Below, one piece after another: positions 55,147 to 63,466 of a stretch of 64,000 nucleotides of DNA. Below the pieces are notes generated by a model. That model was not told where the DNA came from and did no database searches. It worked only from the letters and a program-made list of their open reading frames with translations. Within the stretch, counting starts at the first letter, position 1; each line of letters begins with the position of its first letter. A program made the translations under genes and the position numbers. This DNA comes from Candidatus Paracaedibacter acanthamoebae (lineage in GTDB: Bacteria; Pseudomonadota; Alphaproteobacteria; Paracaedibacterales; Paracaedibacteraceae): contig NZ_CP008941.1 in NCBI RefSeq assembly GCF_000742835.1, forward strand, positions 1,975,690 to 2,039,689, in the 5' to 3' direction.

Positions 55147-57678
55147 CTAAACAACAATATTCACAATACGATTTGGTACCACAATTGTTTTACGAATTGT
55201 TTTACCGTCGATTTCACGGTGAACCGTCGCTAATTCCTTAGCCTGCTCGAACAAGGTTTCTTGATCAGTATCTATAGCGGCTTGGAAACTACCCCGCATT
55301 TTACCATTGACCTGGACTGCAATCGTCACTTCGCTTTTAACTGCCAAGTCAGGATCCGCCACTGGCCACTCGGCCTGAAGAATATCGCCAGCATCCGCAC
55401 TCATCTTCCACATTTCGCTTGTTAAATGGGGGATTAATGGATTTAAGCCCAACATTAAAATTTTGGCTGTTTCTATCAAGGCCGCACCGGAAACTGCAGA
55501 ATTCTGACAGGCTTCCTCTAAAGTCCGGGTTAATTCCCGCGCAAAGGCAATAACCTTATTAAAAGCATGACGGCCATACCCATGAACAAATTTGTCGATT
55601 GTTTGATGGGCAATTTTGCGCAAAGCTAAGGAGGCATCGTCTGCCCCTTCTCGGGCTTTGTTTTCAATCACGGTTTCTAAGACACGCCACAGACGATTTA
55701 AATAACGCCAAGCCCCTTCAAGGCCTTCATCACTCCATTCGAAATCTTTTTCTGGGGGTGTATCCGACATCACGAATAAACGGACAGCATCAACCCCATA
55801 GGTATCAATCATTTCTTTGGGATCAACCACGTTCTTCTTGGACTTGCTCATTTTTTCAGACCGTCCAACCGTTACCGGCATGCCATCTTTTTTAGAAATA
55901 TACTTGTTTTCTGAAACTTTGGTCACCTCATGAGGAAACAACCACTGTCCATCGCTGTCCTTAAAGCTTGAGTGACAAACCATCCCTTGAGTTAAAAGAT
56001 TCTTAAATGGTTCATTGATGGATACATAGCCACAATCACGTAAGGCTTTCGTAAAAAACCGAGCATATAGCAAGTGCAACACAGCATGTTCAATTCCCCC
56101 AATATAAGCATCGACTGGCATCCAGTGCTGGGCAGCGGCCTTGTTGAGTGGATCAGCCGTTTTAGTATCGCAGAAACGCAAGAAATACCAAGAGGATTCA
56201 AAAAATGTATCTAATGTATCCGTTTCACGGGTTGCCTTACCCTGACACAATGGACAGGTTGTATGCTTCCAAGTTGGATGGTAATCTAAGGGGTTACCTG
56301 TCTGATCAAAGGTTACATCCATAGGCAGCTTAACGGGCAGATCCTTTTCCGGTACCGGCACGATCCCACAGTCATCACAATAAATAATTGGAATCGGGCA
56401 TCCCCAATAGCGTTGACGAGAAACTGACCAATCACGCAGACGGAAAGTCACCTGTCCTTGCCCCATCCCCAGCTTTTCAACCTCCTCAATAGCACGACGC
56501 CGCGCGGATAGCACATCCAATCCATTAAGAAACTCAGAATTAATCATTGTTCCCGGTCCAGTATAAGCTATCCCATTTATGGTTTCGCCAGCCTCAGGCA
56601 TTACAACGGGCCGGATTGGCAATCCATAGGCTGTAGCAAAGTCAAAATCCCGTTCATCATGGGCGGGACAAGCAAAAATTGCACCCGTTCCATAGTCCAT
56701 TAAAACGAAATTCGCCACATACAACGGAATTGTCACATCCTTGATAAACGGATGTTTAACGCGCAGCCCCGTGTCATAGCCTTTTTTCTCAACAGTACTT
56801 AAAGCCTCTTCCGTTGTAGGGGTGCGCTGACAATCTTCTATAAACATAGCTAATTCTGGATTATTTTGCGCAACTTCATCGGCAATGGGATGAGTCGGGG
56901 CAATCCCACAGAAAGAAGCTCCAAATAAAGTTTCTGGGCGCGTTGTAAAGACAGACAGAACCTGAGGATAACCATCAATTTCAAAATTGATTAAGGCCCC
57001 CTCTGATCGACCAATCCAGTTTTCTTGCATTTTGACGACTTTTTCAGGCCAACCGGTTAAGGTTGATAAATCATCCAACAGTTCTTGGGCATAGTCTGTA
57101 ATTTTCAAGGACCATTGCATTAACTTACGTTTTTCAACAGTTGCGCCAGAACGCCAACCTTTACCACTAATAACTTGCTCGTTGGCCAACACGCAATTAT
57201 CGACCGGATCCCAGTTAACCCAAGACTCACGACGATAGGCAAGCCCCTGTTTATAAAAATCTAGGAAAAACTTTTGTTCGTGACCATAATAGTCTGGCAA
57301 ACACGTGGCGAGCTCTCTCTCCCAATCAAATGAAATGCTAAGCAATTTAAACTGATTTTTCATTTCTTCAATATTTTCAAGCGTCCACTTTTCAGGGCAT
57401 ACCCCCCCTTGAATAGCTGCATTTTCAGCCGGTAAACCGAAGGCATCCCACCCCATTGGATGTAAAACATCATACCCCTGCAGTCTTTTTAGACGGGCGA
57501 TCGCATCACCAATTGCATAATTGCGAACATGCCCCATATGCAATTTACCAGAGGGATAAGGGAACATTTCCAACACATAACTTTTTGGACGATTGGATTG
57601 TTCTGGCGTTTTATAGGCGTTTTCTTGTTCCCAAGTTTGTTGCCATTTTGTTTCTACATCACGAAAAGGATAGGACAT
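55147..57678 (-). CDS. leuS: leucyl-tRNA synthetase
   Basis: 843 residues. Class I signature HMGHVRNYAIGDAIAR, GWDAFGLPAENAA, an editing domain with TRPETLFGASF, zinc ligands in PLCQG, and KMSKSKKNVVDP before the anticodon domain. All key motifs are intact. It is flanked by a DUF3576 lipoprotein gene upstream and lptE downstream, a conserved alphaproteobacterial order. Confidence 0.97.
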   Translation of the reverse strand: MSYPFRDVETKWQQTWEQENAYKTPEQSNRPKSYVLEMFPYPSGKLHMGHVRNYAIGDAIARLKRLQGYDVLHPMGWDAFGLPAENAAIQGGVCPEKWTLENIEEMKNQFKLLSISFDWERELATCLPDYYGHEQKFFLDFYKQGLAYRRESWVNWDPVDNCVLANEQVISGKGWRSGATVEKRKLMQWSLKITDYAQELLDDLSTLTGWPEKVVKMQENWIGRSEGALINFEIDGYPQVLSVFTTRPETLFGASFCGIAPTHPIADEVAQNNPELAMFIEDCQRTPTTEEALSTVEKKGYDTGLRVKHPFIKDVTIPLYVANFVLMDYGTGAIFACPAHDERDFDFATAYGLPIRPVVMPEAGETINGIAYTGPGTMINSEFLNGLDVLSARRRAIEEVEKLGMGQGQVTFRLRDWSVSRQRYWGCPIPIIYCDDCGIVPVPEKDLPVKLPMDVTFDQTGNPLDYHPTWKHTTCPLCQGKATRETDTLDTFFESSWYFLRFCDTKTADPLNKAAAQHWMPVDAYIGGIEHAVLHLLYARFFTKALRDCGYVSINEPFKNLLTQGMVCHSSFKDSDGQWLFPHEVTKVSENKYISKKDGMPVTVGRSEKMSKSKKNVVDPKEMIDTYGVDAVRLFVMSDTPPEKDFEWSDEGLEGAWRYLNRLWRVLETVIENKAREGADDASLALRKIAHQTIDKFVHGYGRHAFNKVIAFARELTRTLEEACQNSAVSGAALIETAKILMLGLNPLIPHLTSEMWKMSADAGDILQAEWPVADPDLAVKSEVTIAVQVNGKMRGSFQAAIDTDQETLFEQAKELATVHREIDGKTIRKTIVVPNRIVNIVV

Positions 57679-57689
57679 GAGCTTACTTA

Positions 57690-58205
57690 TTACTTTCCTG
57701 CTTTAACTTTTAGATCACGGGCTTTGGTTAAAATGAGATCTTCCATATCTCGGGCAATTTTTGGATCAGCAGTCATTGCCACCCAATCGCCGGCTTTTTT
57801 AATTTGCTTGTTGATCGTCACGTGTAAAGCATCCGATCGAAGAACACGGTCGGTAATTTTGACGGTAACTTTGATCCGCTCATTGGGTTTTTCTGGTGTA
57901 CTATACCAATCAGTAACAATAACACCCCCCGCCGCATCCGAAGAAGCCAATGGCATAAAGGATAATACATCCAAGGATGCTTGCCATAAATGATGGTTGA
58001 CCCGTGAAGCACTCCCTTGACTGGGATCATATTTTTTTGTTGCCCCAAACAGCAAGACATCGTCTCCAAACAAGGTTCCATATCCTCGTTTGCGAGCATC
58101 ATCCCGACCAATGGGTGCTTCCTGACCTTCCTTGGGAGTATAATCCCCTGAACAGCCAGATAATAAAGCAGCCCCACAGACTACACTGAGCAAAATATGA
58201 TTCAC
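57690..58205 (-). CDS. DUF3576 outer-membrane lipoprotein
   Basis: 171 residues from GTG 58205, which has GGGGAGC seven bases upstream. The lipobox ALLSGC follows a clear signal peptide. The body has GYGTLFGDDVLLFG, VNHHLWQASLDVLSFMPLASSDAAGGVIVTDWY. The family is found ahead of leuS in alphaproteobacteria; function unknown. An ATG at 58280 would add 25 residues that hide the signal peptide. Confidence 0.88.
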   Translation of the reverse strand: MNHILLSVVCGAALLSGCSGDYTPKEGQEAPIGRDDARKRGYGTLFGDDVLLFGATKKYDPSQGSASRVNHHLWQASLDVLSFMPLASSDAAGGVIVTDWYSTPEKPNERIKVTVKITDRVLRSDALHVTINKQIKKAGDWVAMTADPKIARDMEDLILTKARDLKVKAGK

Positions 58206-58410
58206 AGTTAAGCTCCCCAAAAATTTTATAATATTATTATAGAACCTTCTTCTAAAAATATGAAGAGGCTCCTCATTCATTAAAGCTGGCTTATTGTAAC
58301 GCTATCCCGAGCTGTTGCCAAGAGAGTTTGACAGAGCTGCCTGACATAACAGATAAAAACTGATAATACAGTAAAATCCATTATAACGATCTGATGAGGA
58401 GAACTTGACT

Positions 58411-58464
58411 ATGAAAATTCTTAAAACCTATATCCTTCTCTCTTATTTCCGCGCAAAGCTATAA
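58411..58464 (+). CDS. 17-codon ORF with strong ribosome binding site, then a hairpin
   Basis: MKILKTYILLSYFRAKL follows GAGGAG nine bases upstream. Its last bases start an inverted repeat, AAAGCTATA...TATAGCTTT (58455-58485). It may be a leader peptide with an attenuator-like hairpin or the broken start of an exported protein, since MKILKTYILL looks like a signal peptide. No plus-strand gene follows. Confidence 0.3.
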   Translation: MKILKTYILLSYFRAKL

Positions 58465-58510
58465 AATTTTCTTCTATAGCTTTAGGGGATATCCTTACCA
58501 GGTAATGTTT

Positions 58511-59164
58511 TTAGGTTGGGGACGACAATAAATTATGGTTCTCTAGATAGTTTTCTATAACTTGCTTTGCGCCACTCCAGGCGTTATTGATTGTTGAATC
58601 CGAGGTTTTTGCCTCCGACACCGCTTGGGCTAAATACTTAAGATGCATAAATGTTGTCAATTGAAAGCGACTCGTTATTAAATTATGGAGTTGTAAACCA
58701 AACCTTTTATCAGAGACCAAAACTTTACCAAATCCTTCTAATTGTCCACCAATTCCTAAAACATGCGTGTTCCACCTATCCTTTTGCATGTTAAGGCGCT
58801 TTAAAAAGTCAATATTACTTAAGTTTCTATAGGAATAAGTAGCCGACAAAATAAAATCACTTTTGGCTAAATAGTGTACGACAGAATTCCATGCATCCTG
58901 AGAGCTTAGATCAAGAATTTCAGTTAAAGGGCGATTCTCTGTTTTTGAAAGATTAAAAGTAGCCTGATAATGAGAATCATCAAAATTTTCTGTAAGGTGT
59001 TGAAATAATTCAATTAAACTATCAGATGGCTGGATAGTATAGTTATCAATAAGACTTTTGTGATCAACCGCCGCAGCGACGACCATATTCCCCATAACAC
59101 CGATTGCCAGAAGACCAACATTTTTTCCAAAAAAGGATATTTTTTCACGGGTAATTGTAGACAT
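58511..59164 (-). CDS. exported or membrane-anchored protein of unknown function
   Basis: 217 residues. The N-terminus has a basic start (TREKISFFGKN) and a hydrophobic stretch VGLLAIGVMGNMVVAAA that looks like a signal peptide cut before VDHK. The rest is mostly helical, with no motif I know (YTIQPSDSLIELFQHL, ILDLSSQDAWNSVVHYL). GGAAA lies close before the ATG. It is a single gene with no clear partner. Confidence 0.6.
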   Translation of the reverse strand: MSTITREKISFFGKNVGLLAIGVMGNMVVAAAVDHKSLIDNYTIQPSDSLIELFQHLTENFDDSHYQATFNLSKTENRPLTEILDLSSQDAWNSVVHYLAKSDFILSATYSYRNLSNIDFLKRLNMQKDRWNTHVLGIGGQLEGFGKVLVSDKRFGLQLHNLITSRFQLTTFMHLKYLAQAVSEAKTSDSTINNAWSGAKQVIENYLENHNLLSSPT

Positions 59165-59290
59165 TGGATTTCCTTTCTAAGAGAGTAGCCCTTTATTAAA
59201 CAACAATTTTAAGGCTAGAAGCATGTATCTAGCTTGAGCAGCATACAATCTATTTTCTAATTTTTAGTAAACGACTGTTTATTAATTTAA

Positions 59291-59322
59291 GAAAACACCT
59301 TCAGTCTGCTGAAGGTGTTTTC
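59291..59322 (-). terminator. terminator hairpin after the small lipoprotein
   Basis: GAAAACACCTTCAG and CTGAAGGTGTTTTC form a perfect 14-bp stem with a 4-base loop. With TTTTC on one side and GAAAA on the other it can serve both strands. It lies 53 bases after the stop of the lipoprotein at 59375. Confidence 0.85.
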
Positions 59323-59374
59323 TTCACTAATAGATAAGCTCCTTCTTTTCACTTTTGGTCTCTTAGAGAGTTAA

Positions 59375-59524
59375 CTACCAATTTTGTAAATGAGGATTCC
59401 AAAGTCGATCATGGCGACTTAATGGGGGTTTAGAGACTTGGCTATCGCTAGAGGATGGACTTGCACAAGCTGATAAGGCTAGGGAAACATTAGCTAAAAG
59501 GATAAGAAAAAGAACTTTTTTCAT
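59375..59524 (-). CDS. 49-residue lipoprotein
   Basis: MKKVLFLILLANVSLALSACAS is a lipoprotein signal peptide with the lipobox LSAC. The mature part is only about 30 residues and ends in LWNPHLQNW. GGAGGG lies 7 bases upstream of the ATG at 59524, and a strong terminator follows. No family recognised. It resembles entericidin-like or other tiny alphaproteobacterial lipoproteins in size only. Confidence 0.75.
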   Translation of the reverse strand: MKKVLFLILLANVSLALSACASPSSSDSQVSKPPLSRHDRLWNPHLQNW

Positions 59525-59640
59525 AGCACCCTCCTATTATGTAGTTTCATAATAAAAAGTATGTTTTTTTGCGTCTAAGTCAATACTTTAGGAGGGATTA
59601 GGACCAGAGCAGTACAAATTGATGCGATTTAGGAGGAAAT

Positions 59641-59787
59641 TTGAGCAACGCTAAGGAAGGCTTTTCAAAGTTCGGAAAAGGCTCTAAAGGGACATACAGA
59701 AGATATATCAATTTATACTGGGTTGGCTCTATATTTGTAATTATTTTTACAATTCATCAGATCATTGATCTTCAGAACTTTCATTAA
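59641..59787 (+). CDS. 48-residue membrane protein with TTG start
   Basis: A perfect AGGAGG lies three bases before the A-T run that leads to TTG 59641. The peptide has a basic, Gly/Ser/Lys-rich start (SKFGKGSKGTYRRYINLYW) and one helix, WVGSIFVIIFTIHQII, with positive residues before it, so the N-terminus likely stays in the cytoplasm. It is convergent with the OPT transporter, and a hairpin follows. Family unknown. TTG and short length lower certainty; the binding site raises it. Confidence 0.55.
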   Translation: MSNAKEGFSKFGKGSKGTYRRYINLYWVGSIFVIIFTIHQIIDLQNFH

Positions 59788-59809
59788 AATAATTCCATAT
59801 TCTATAAAT

Positions 59810-59833
59810 AAAGAGGACACGAATGTCCCCTTT
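59810..59833. terminator. hairpin between convergent genes
   Basis: GGACA and TGTCC around CGAA, extended by AAAG/CTTT across one mismatch. It lies 22 bases past the OPT stop (minus strand) and 22 past the small membrane ORF (plus strand). The T tracts are short. Confidence 0.5.
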
Positions 59834-59854
59834 AAAGATAAGGATTAACTTAAG

Positions 59855-61972
59855 TTATGCAGTATGCTTTTTTGATCCAAGGTTATATAAAATATAACCG
59901 AAAGCCATAAAAGAAAGTATTCCAAGGATGGCTGCGGTCTGAGAGAATGACTCATCAACCAGCGCAAAAACACTTGTACTTTGATAAGCTGCAAATGGAA
60001 TGGCCAAGAAAATACCAATCATAGCATCCCCAGCAATCATGCCCGCACTGAACAGCAACCCCTTGCGCTCAGCAATACTAAAGGCCTTTTCTTGCTTTTC
60101 TGAAGACTCAGAAGAAACTTTCTTTTTTAAGGAGCGGCGTGCAAAGTAGCTAAGAGTACCACCAATAACAATTGGTAAGATAACATCCATGGGTAAATAA
60201 ATACCCAAAGCCACTGCTAAAGCAGACAATCTGTACTCAGAAGCCCGAGGTGCCAAAATTAAACGATCGATTAAGACGATGGCCAGACCAATTCCGGCGC
60301 CCATCATAACCAAAACCCAATCAAGCTTATGTTCAAAAATACCCTGAGCCACGCTGGCCATTAAAGTCGCTTGGGGTGCTGCGAGAGCTTTAGAAGGATC
60401 CATCCCTTCCCGAGGGAAAACGCCACCGATACCATAGGCATCAAACAAGAGTTGCAAAATAGGTGCCACAACAGCCGCCCCTGCTACCACACCAATAATT
60501 AGGGTTAACTGTTGCTTCCAGGGAGTGGCGCCGACCAATTGACCAGACTTCAAATCTTGAAGATTATCACAGCTCAAGGAGGCAGCAGCTGCCACAACAC
60601 CGCCGATGAAGATAACAACAGCAGCCAAAGAAAGAACTTCTTTTGACGCAACGCCAAAAGTGATTTCATTACCTAGAATAGTTAAAAGGGAAAAGCTAAC
60701 CAAAAGAATTGCGCCAATCGTGATGCCGGACAACGGATTGGCAGAAGAGCCAACAATACCCGCCATATAACCCCCGATCGAGGCACAAATAAATCCAATT
60801 ATTAAGGATGCTACTGTCAAGAAGACTAAGGTGAATCCATAAGTGAAAGAAGACAAAGGCAAGTTTGCCGCTCCTAACACATGGTTAAACAACAGCATAA
60901 TAGGAATAGACAGCAATAAGGTACCGCCAATAACCCATGTCATGGGAATATCATGCTCGGTCCGAATTGGTTTTTCTGATCCCCCTTGGCGTGCTAACTT
61001 CATCGCCGTAAAAGATGAAGAAACAGCTGCCTTAATTGGTTTTACCAAATTAACAATAGCATAAATACCACCAAAAACCATGGTGCCCACACCAATATAG
61101 CGAATTTTTGCGCCTTTGATTGCCATGGCAAGAGCTTCAGCCGACGCACCTGCATCTAAACCAAAAGCTTCTGGTCCACTAAAATAAGCATACAAAGGAA
61201 CAATCACGCCCCAGGCAATCAAAGCTCCCACAAAAAGGTTAATCGCGACTTTTAGACCCACAATATAGCCGGCTCCGACCATTGCAAGTGATAATCCATT
61301 GCTAAAACCAAAAACTGTTCCACCGACCTTAACCCAGCCTGAAATAGATTCACTGATGAGTTGGAAACCACTTTGAAAGAACTTCAAAATACTAGCTCCA
61401 ATGGCGCCCCCCACCAAAAGTCCAGCCCCACCATTTGTATCAGATTCATCTTTACTTGATCCAGCCTTCAAAACTTCGGCCGTCGCAACACCTTCCGGGA
61501 ATTTTAACCCGCCTTCGACGATCAATGCTCGACGCAAGGGAACTGAAAAGAGAACACCTAACACACCACCAATCACGGCGATCAAGGTAATTTGCCAATA
61601 ATCTAGTGTTTGCCAATATTGCAATACTAACAACGCTGGAATTGTAAAAATTGTACTCGCTGCAACAACTTCACCCGCAGAAGCAATCGTTTGAACAATA
61701 TTATTCTCAAGAATTGTTGAATTTCTGAAAAAGCGCAACACAGCCATAGAAATAACAGCAGCTGGAATAGATGCAGAAATAGTTTGCCCCATCTTTAGTC
61801 CCAAATAGGCATTGGAACCGGCCAAAACAACAGCTAGAATAATACCTAATAGAATTGCCTTGAGCGTAGTTTCGGGAATATTTTCGGAAGCTTTAATAAA
61901 GGGAATCACGGTTCCCGGTTGTTGTTGTGATTCTATAGACTCACTCGTTTGTGTACGATTGGTACTCGACAT
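59855..61972 (-). CDS. OPT-family oligopeptide transporter
   Basis: 705 residues with about 14 to 16 helices: NAYLGLKMGQTISASIPAAV, FPEGVATAEVLKAG, then GIFLAIPFAAYQ near the end. The bacterial OPT family carries peptides or metal chelates by proton symport. Start ATG 61972 has AAAGG eight bases upstream; a longer frame to 62038 lacks a site. For a host-dependent cell, peptide import would supply amino acids. The substrate is not known. Confidence 0.88.
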   Translation of the reverse strand: MSSTNRTQTSESIESQQQPGTVIPFIKASENIPETTLKAILLGIILAVVLAGSNAYLGLKMGQTISASIPAAVISMAVLRFFRNSTILENNIVQTIASAGEVVAASTIFTIPALLVLQYWQTLDYWQITLIAVIGGVLGVLFSVPLRRALIVEGGLKFPEGVATAEVLKAGSSKDESDTNGGAGLLVGGAIGASILKFFQSGFQLISESISGWVKVGGTVFGFSNGLSLAMVGAGYIVGLKVAINLFVGALIAWGVIVPLYAYFSGPEAFGLDAGASAEALAMAIKGAKIRYIGVGTMVFGGIYAIVNLVKPIKAAVSSSFTAMKLARQGGSEKPIRTEHDIPMTWVIGGTLLLSIPIMLLFNHVLGAANLPLSSFTYGFTLVFLTVASLIIGFICASIGGYMAGIVGSSANPLSGITIGAILLVSFSLLTILGNEITFGVASKEVLSLAAVVIFIGGVVAAAASLSCDNLQDLKSGQLVGATPWKQQLTLIIGVVAGAAVVAPILQLLFDAYGIGGVFPREGMDPSKALAAPQATLMASVAQGIFEHKLDWVLVMMGAGIGLAIVLIDRLILAPRASEYRLSALAVALGIYLPMDVILPIVIGGTLSYFARRSLKKKVSSESSEKQEKAFSIAERKGLLFSAGMIAGDAMIGIFLAIPFAAYQSTSVFALVDESFSQTAAILGILSFMAFGYILYNLGSKKHTA

Positions 61973-62246
61973 GCAGTAACCTTTCTTTAACTTACTGTTA
62001 ATTCTACAGTATTTGACTAAGTCTAAAAACTCTAACAAATATTTCCTCGTTAACCAAGGTTAATCGTGAAAATTTTTAATAAAATCTCGTGTATATAAGA
62101 TTTTTTTATCGTTAATCTTGTAACGAATTTCTTTGTTCATTATCTCTAAAGAAGAGTATGGATGCCTTAAATGGTGAAAAAAAATAGGAAGTCTATAGAC
62201 GGCTGAAAATACATACTAAATGTTAACTAGAAATTAAAGGATTCAA

Positions 62247-63347
62247 ATGATGAAATTATCATTACTATTTTTAAGTTCCCTCTTAACCACAGCTAATGCT
62301 ATGGAGGCTCCTCAAGCGGATCAATCTTCCACTGAAGCTAATCAACACTCGAATGAGCAACCTCGTATGAGCCAAGCAACCATAGAGATAACATTCCCTG
62401 ATGATACTCTAATGGATCATAGAACATTGCTGCACAAAGCAGCCGCTAAAATGTCTGAGGTATTGCTAAATGAACAACGCGAAAGTCTTGTCAGCCGATT
62501 AAATACTCAAGAAAACCCTGAAAACATTAAAGGTGATCTTGAAAGCACTCTCAAGAGTAAACTTACCTTGCTCGTAACAGTTTGTAAGCTTGAAGAGACG
62601 ACCTCTATCAATATACCTGAGGTTGTTAACCAAGAAGCTCAGCTTAATAGCCGCCTCTTAATGGCTCAGATTGAGGAAATCTCTAATCAAAGGAAAATTG
62701 AAGCTCAGCTGAATATCAACTCAGAAAGAGAACCATCTCAACCCTCAGAAGAGACCTCTGTTGGGAGCGAAGTAACGACAGAAGTGAAGCCTACTGAAAC
62801 GACTGCGATCGATTATGACGCGCTTATTGCTCAAGCTGCTGGTAAGTTTGCCGGCGCTTACAATAACGAAAACGGAAACAGGCTAGCTGATGAACTGGAA
62901 GCGCAAGAAAAAGATATAAGCAACGGCAGTCAGACTAATGCTGCCAACAAAGAAGAGAAAATTGAAAACGCTGCAGAAACTCTTCTGATGCTTTTTGTAG
63001 AAAGAATTGAGCCTAATGAAGCTAAAAGAGTAGAGTTAAAAGACAAGATTAAGCGTGAAGCCCGTCGCATTCGTCAACAAATAATAGCTAATGCTAAAGA
63101 AATTAAAGAAAAGAGAAAAGTGGAGCGCGAACTCAATCGCATTGCCGACCAATTCGCAGCAGAATACGAAAGAATTGCCCCGAAGGTAGAGCGTGAAACA
63201 AAGCGTATTGGAAATCAGATAGAAGCAGAATACAACCGAGTGGCGCCGAAAGTAGAGCGTGAAACTGAACGGGTGGAAAAACAAGTTGAACAACTAGGTA
63301 AAAATATTGGCAAAAAATTAGGATTGAGAAAGAAGAAAAATAAGTAG
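62247..63347 (+). CDS. exported coiled-coil protein with AMEAP junction
   Basis: 366 residues. Signal peptide MMKLSLLFLSSLLTTANA, then MEAPQADQ. The mature protein is acidic and rich in Glu, Gln and Lys, mostly helical. From about residue 265 it forms a long coiled coil with two copies of a unit of about 27 residues, marked by ADQFAAEYERIAPKVERE and GNQIEAEYNRVAPKVERE. The end is basic (LGLRKKKNK). No family is recognised. AAAGGA lies six bases before the ATG. A terminator follows. Export plus coiled coil and basic tail suggest a surface or host-facing role, which is inference. Confidence 0.7.
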   Translation: MMKLSLLFLSSLLTTANAMEAPQADQSSTEANQHSNEQPRMSQATIEITFPDDTLMDHRTLLHKAAAKMSEVLLNEQRESLVSRLNTQENPENIKGDLESTLKSKLTLLVTVCKLEETTSINIPEVVNQEAQLNSRLLMAQIEEISNQRKIEAQLNINSEREPSQPSEETSVGSEVTTEVKPTETTAIDYDALIAQAAGKFAGAYNNENGNRLADELEAQEKDISNGSQTNAANKEEKIENAAETLLMLFVERIEPNEAKRVELKDKIKREARRIRQQIIANAKEIKEKRKVERELNRIADQFAAEYERIAPKVERETKRIGNQIEAEYNRVAPKVERETERVEKQVEQLGKNIGKKLGLRKKKNK

Positions 63348-63373
63348 TCGTCTTACTTACCAAATAAATTGAT

Positions 63374-63401
63374 GGCCTGGACTTAACATCCAGGCCTTTT
63401 T
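63374..63401 (+). terminator. rho-independent terminator
   Basis: GGCCTGGA and TCCAGGCC form a perfect 8-bp stem with a 7-base loop and five T behind it. It lies 26 bases past the stop of the coiled-coil protein. Confidence 0.92.
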
Positions 63402-63466
63402 ATCCTTGCTGTTGATCTATCAAGATAGTATTTTCTGAATAATTAATTAGACCTAGGTTTTTCTGA

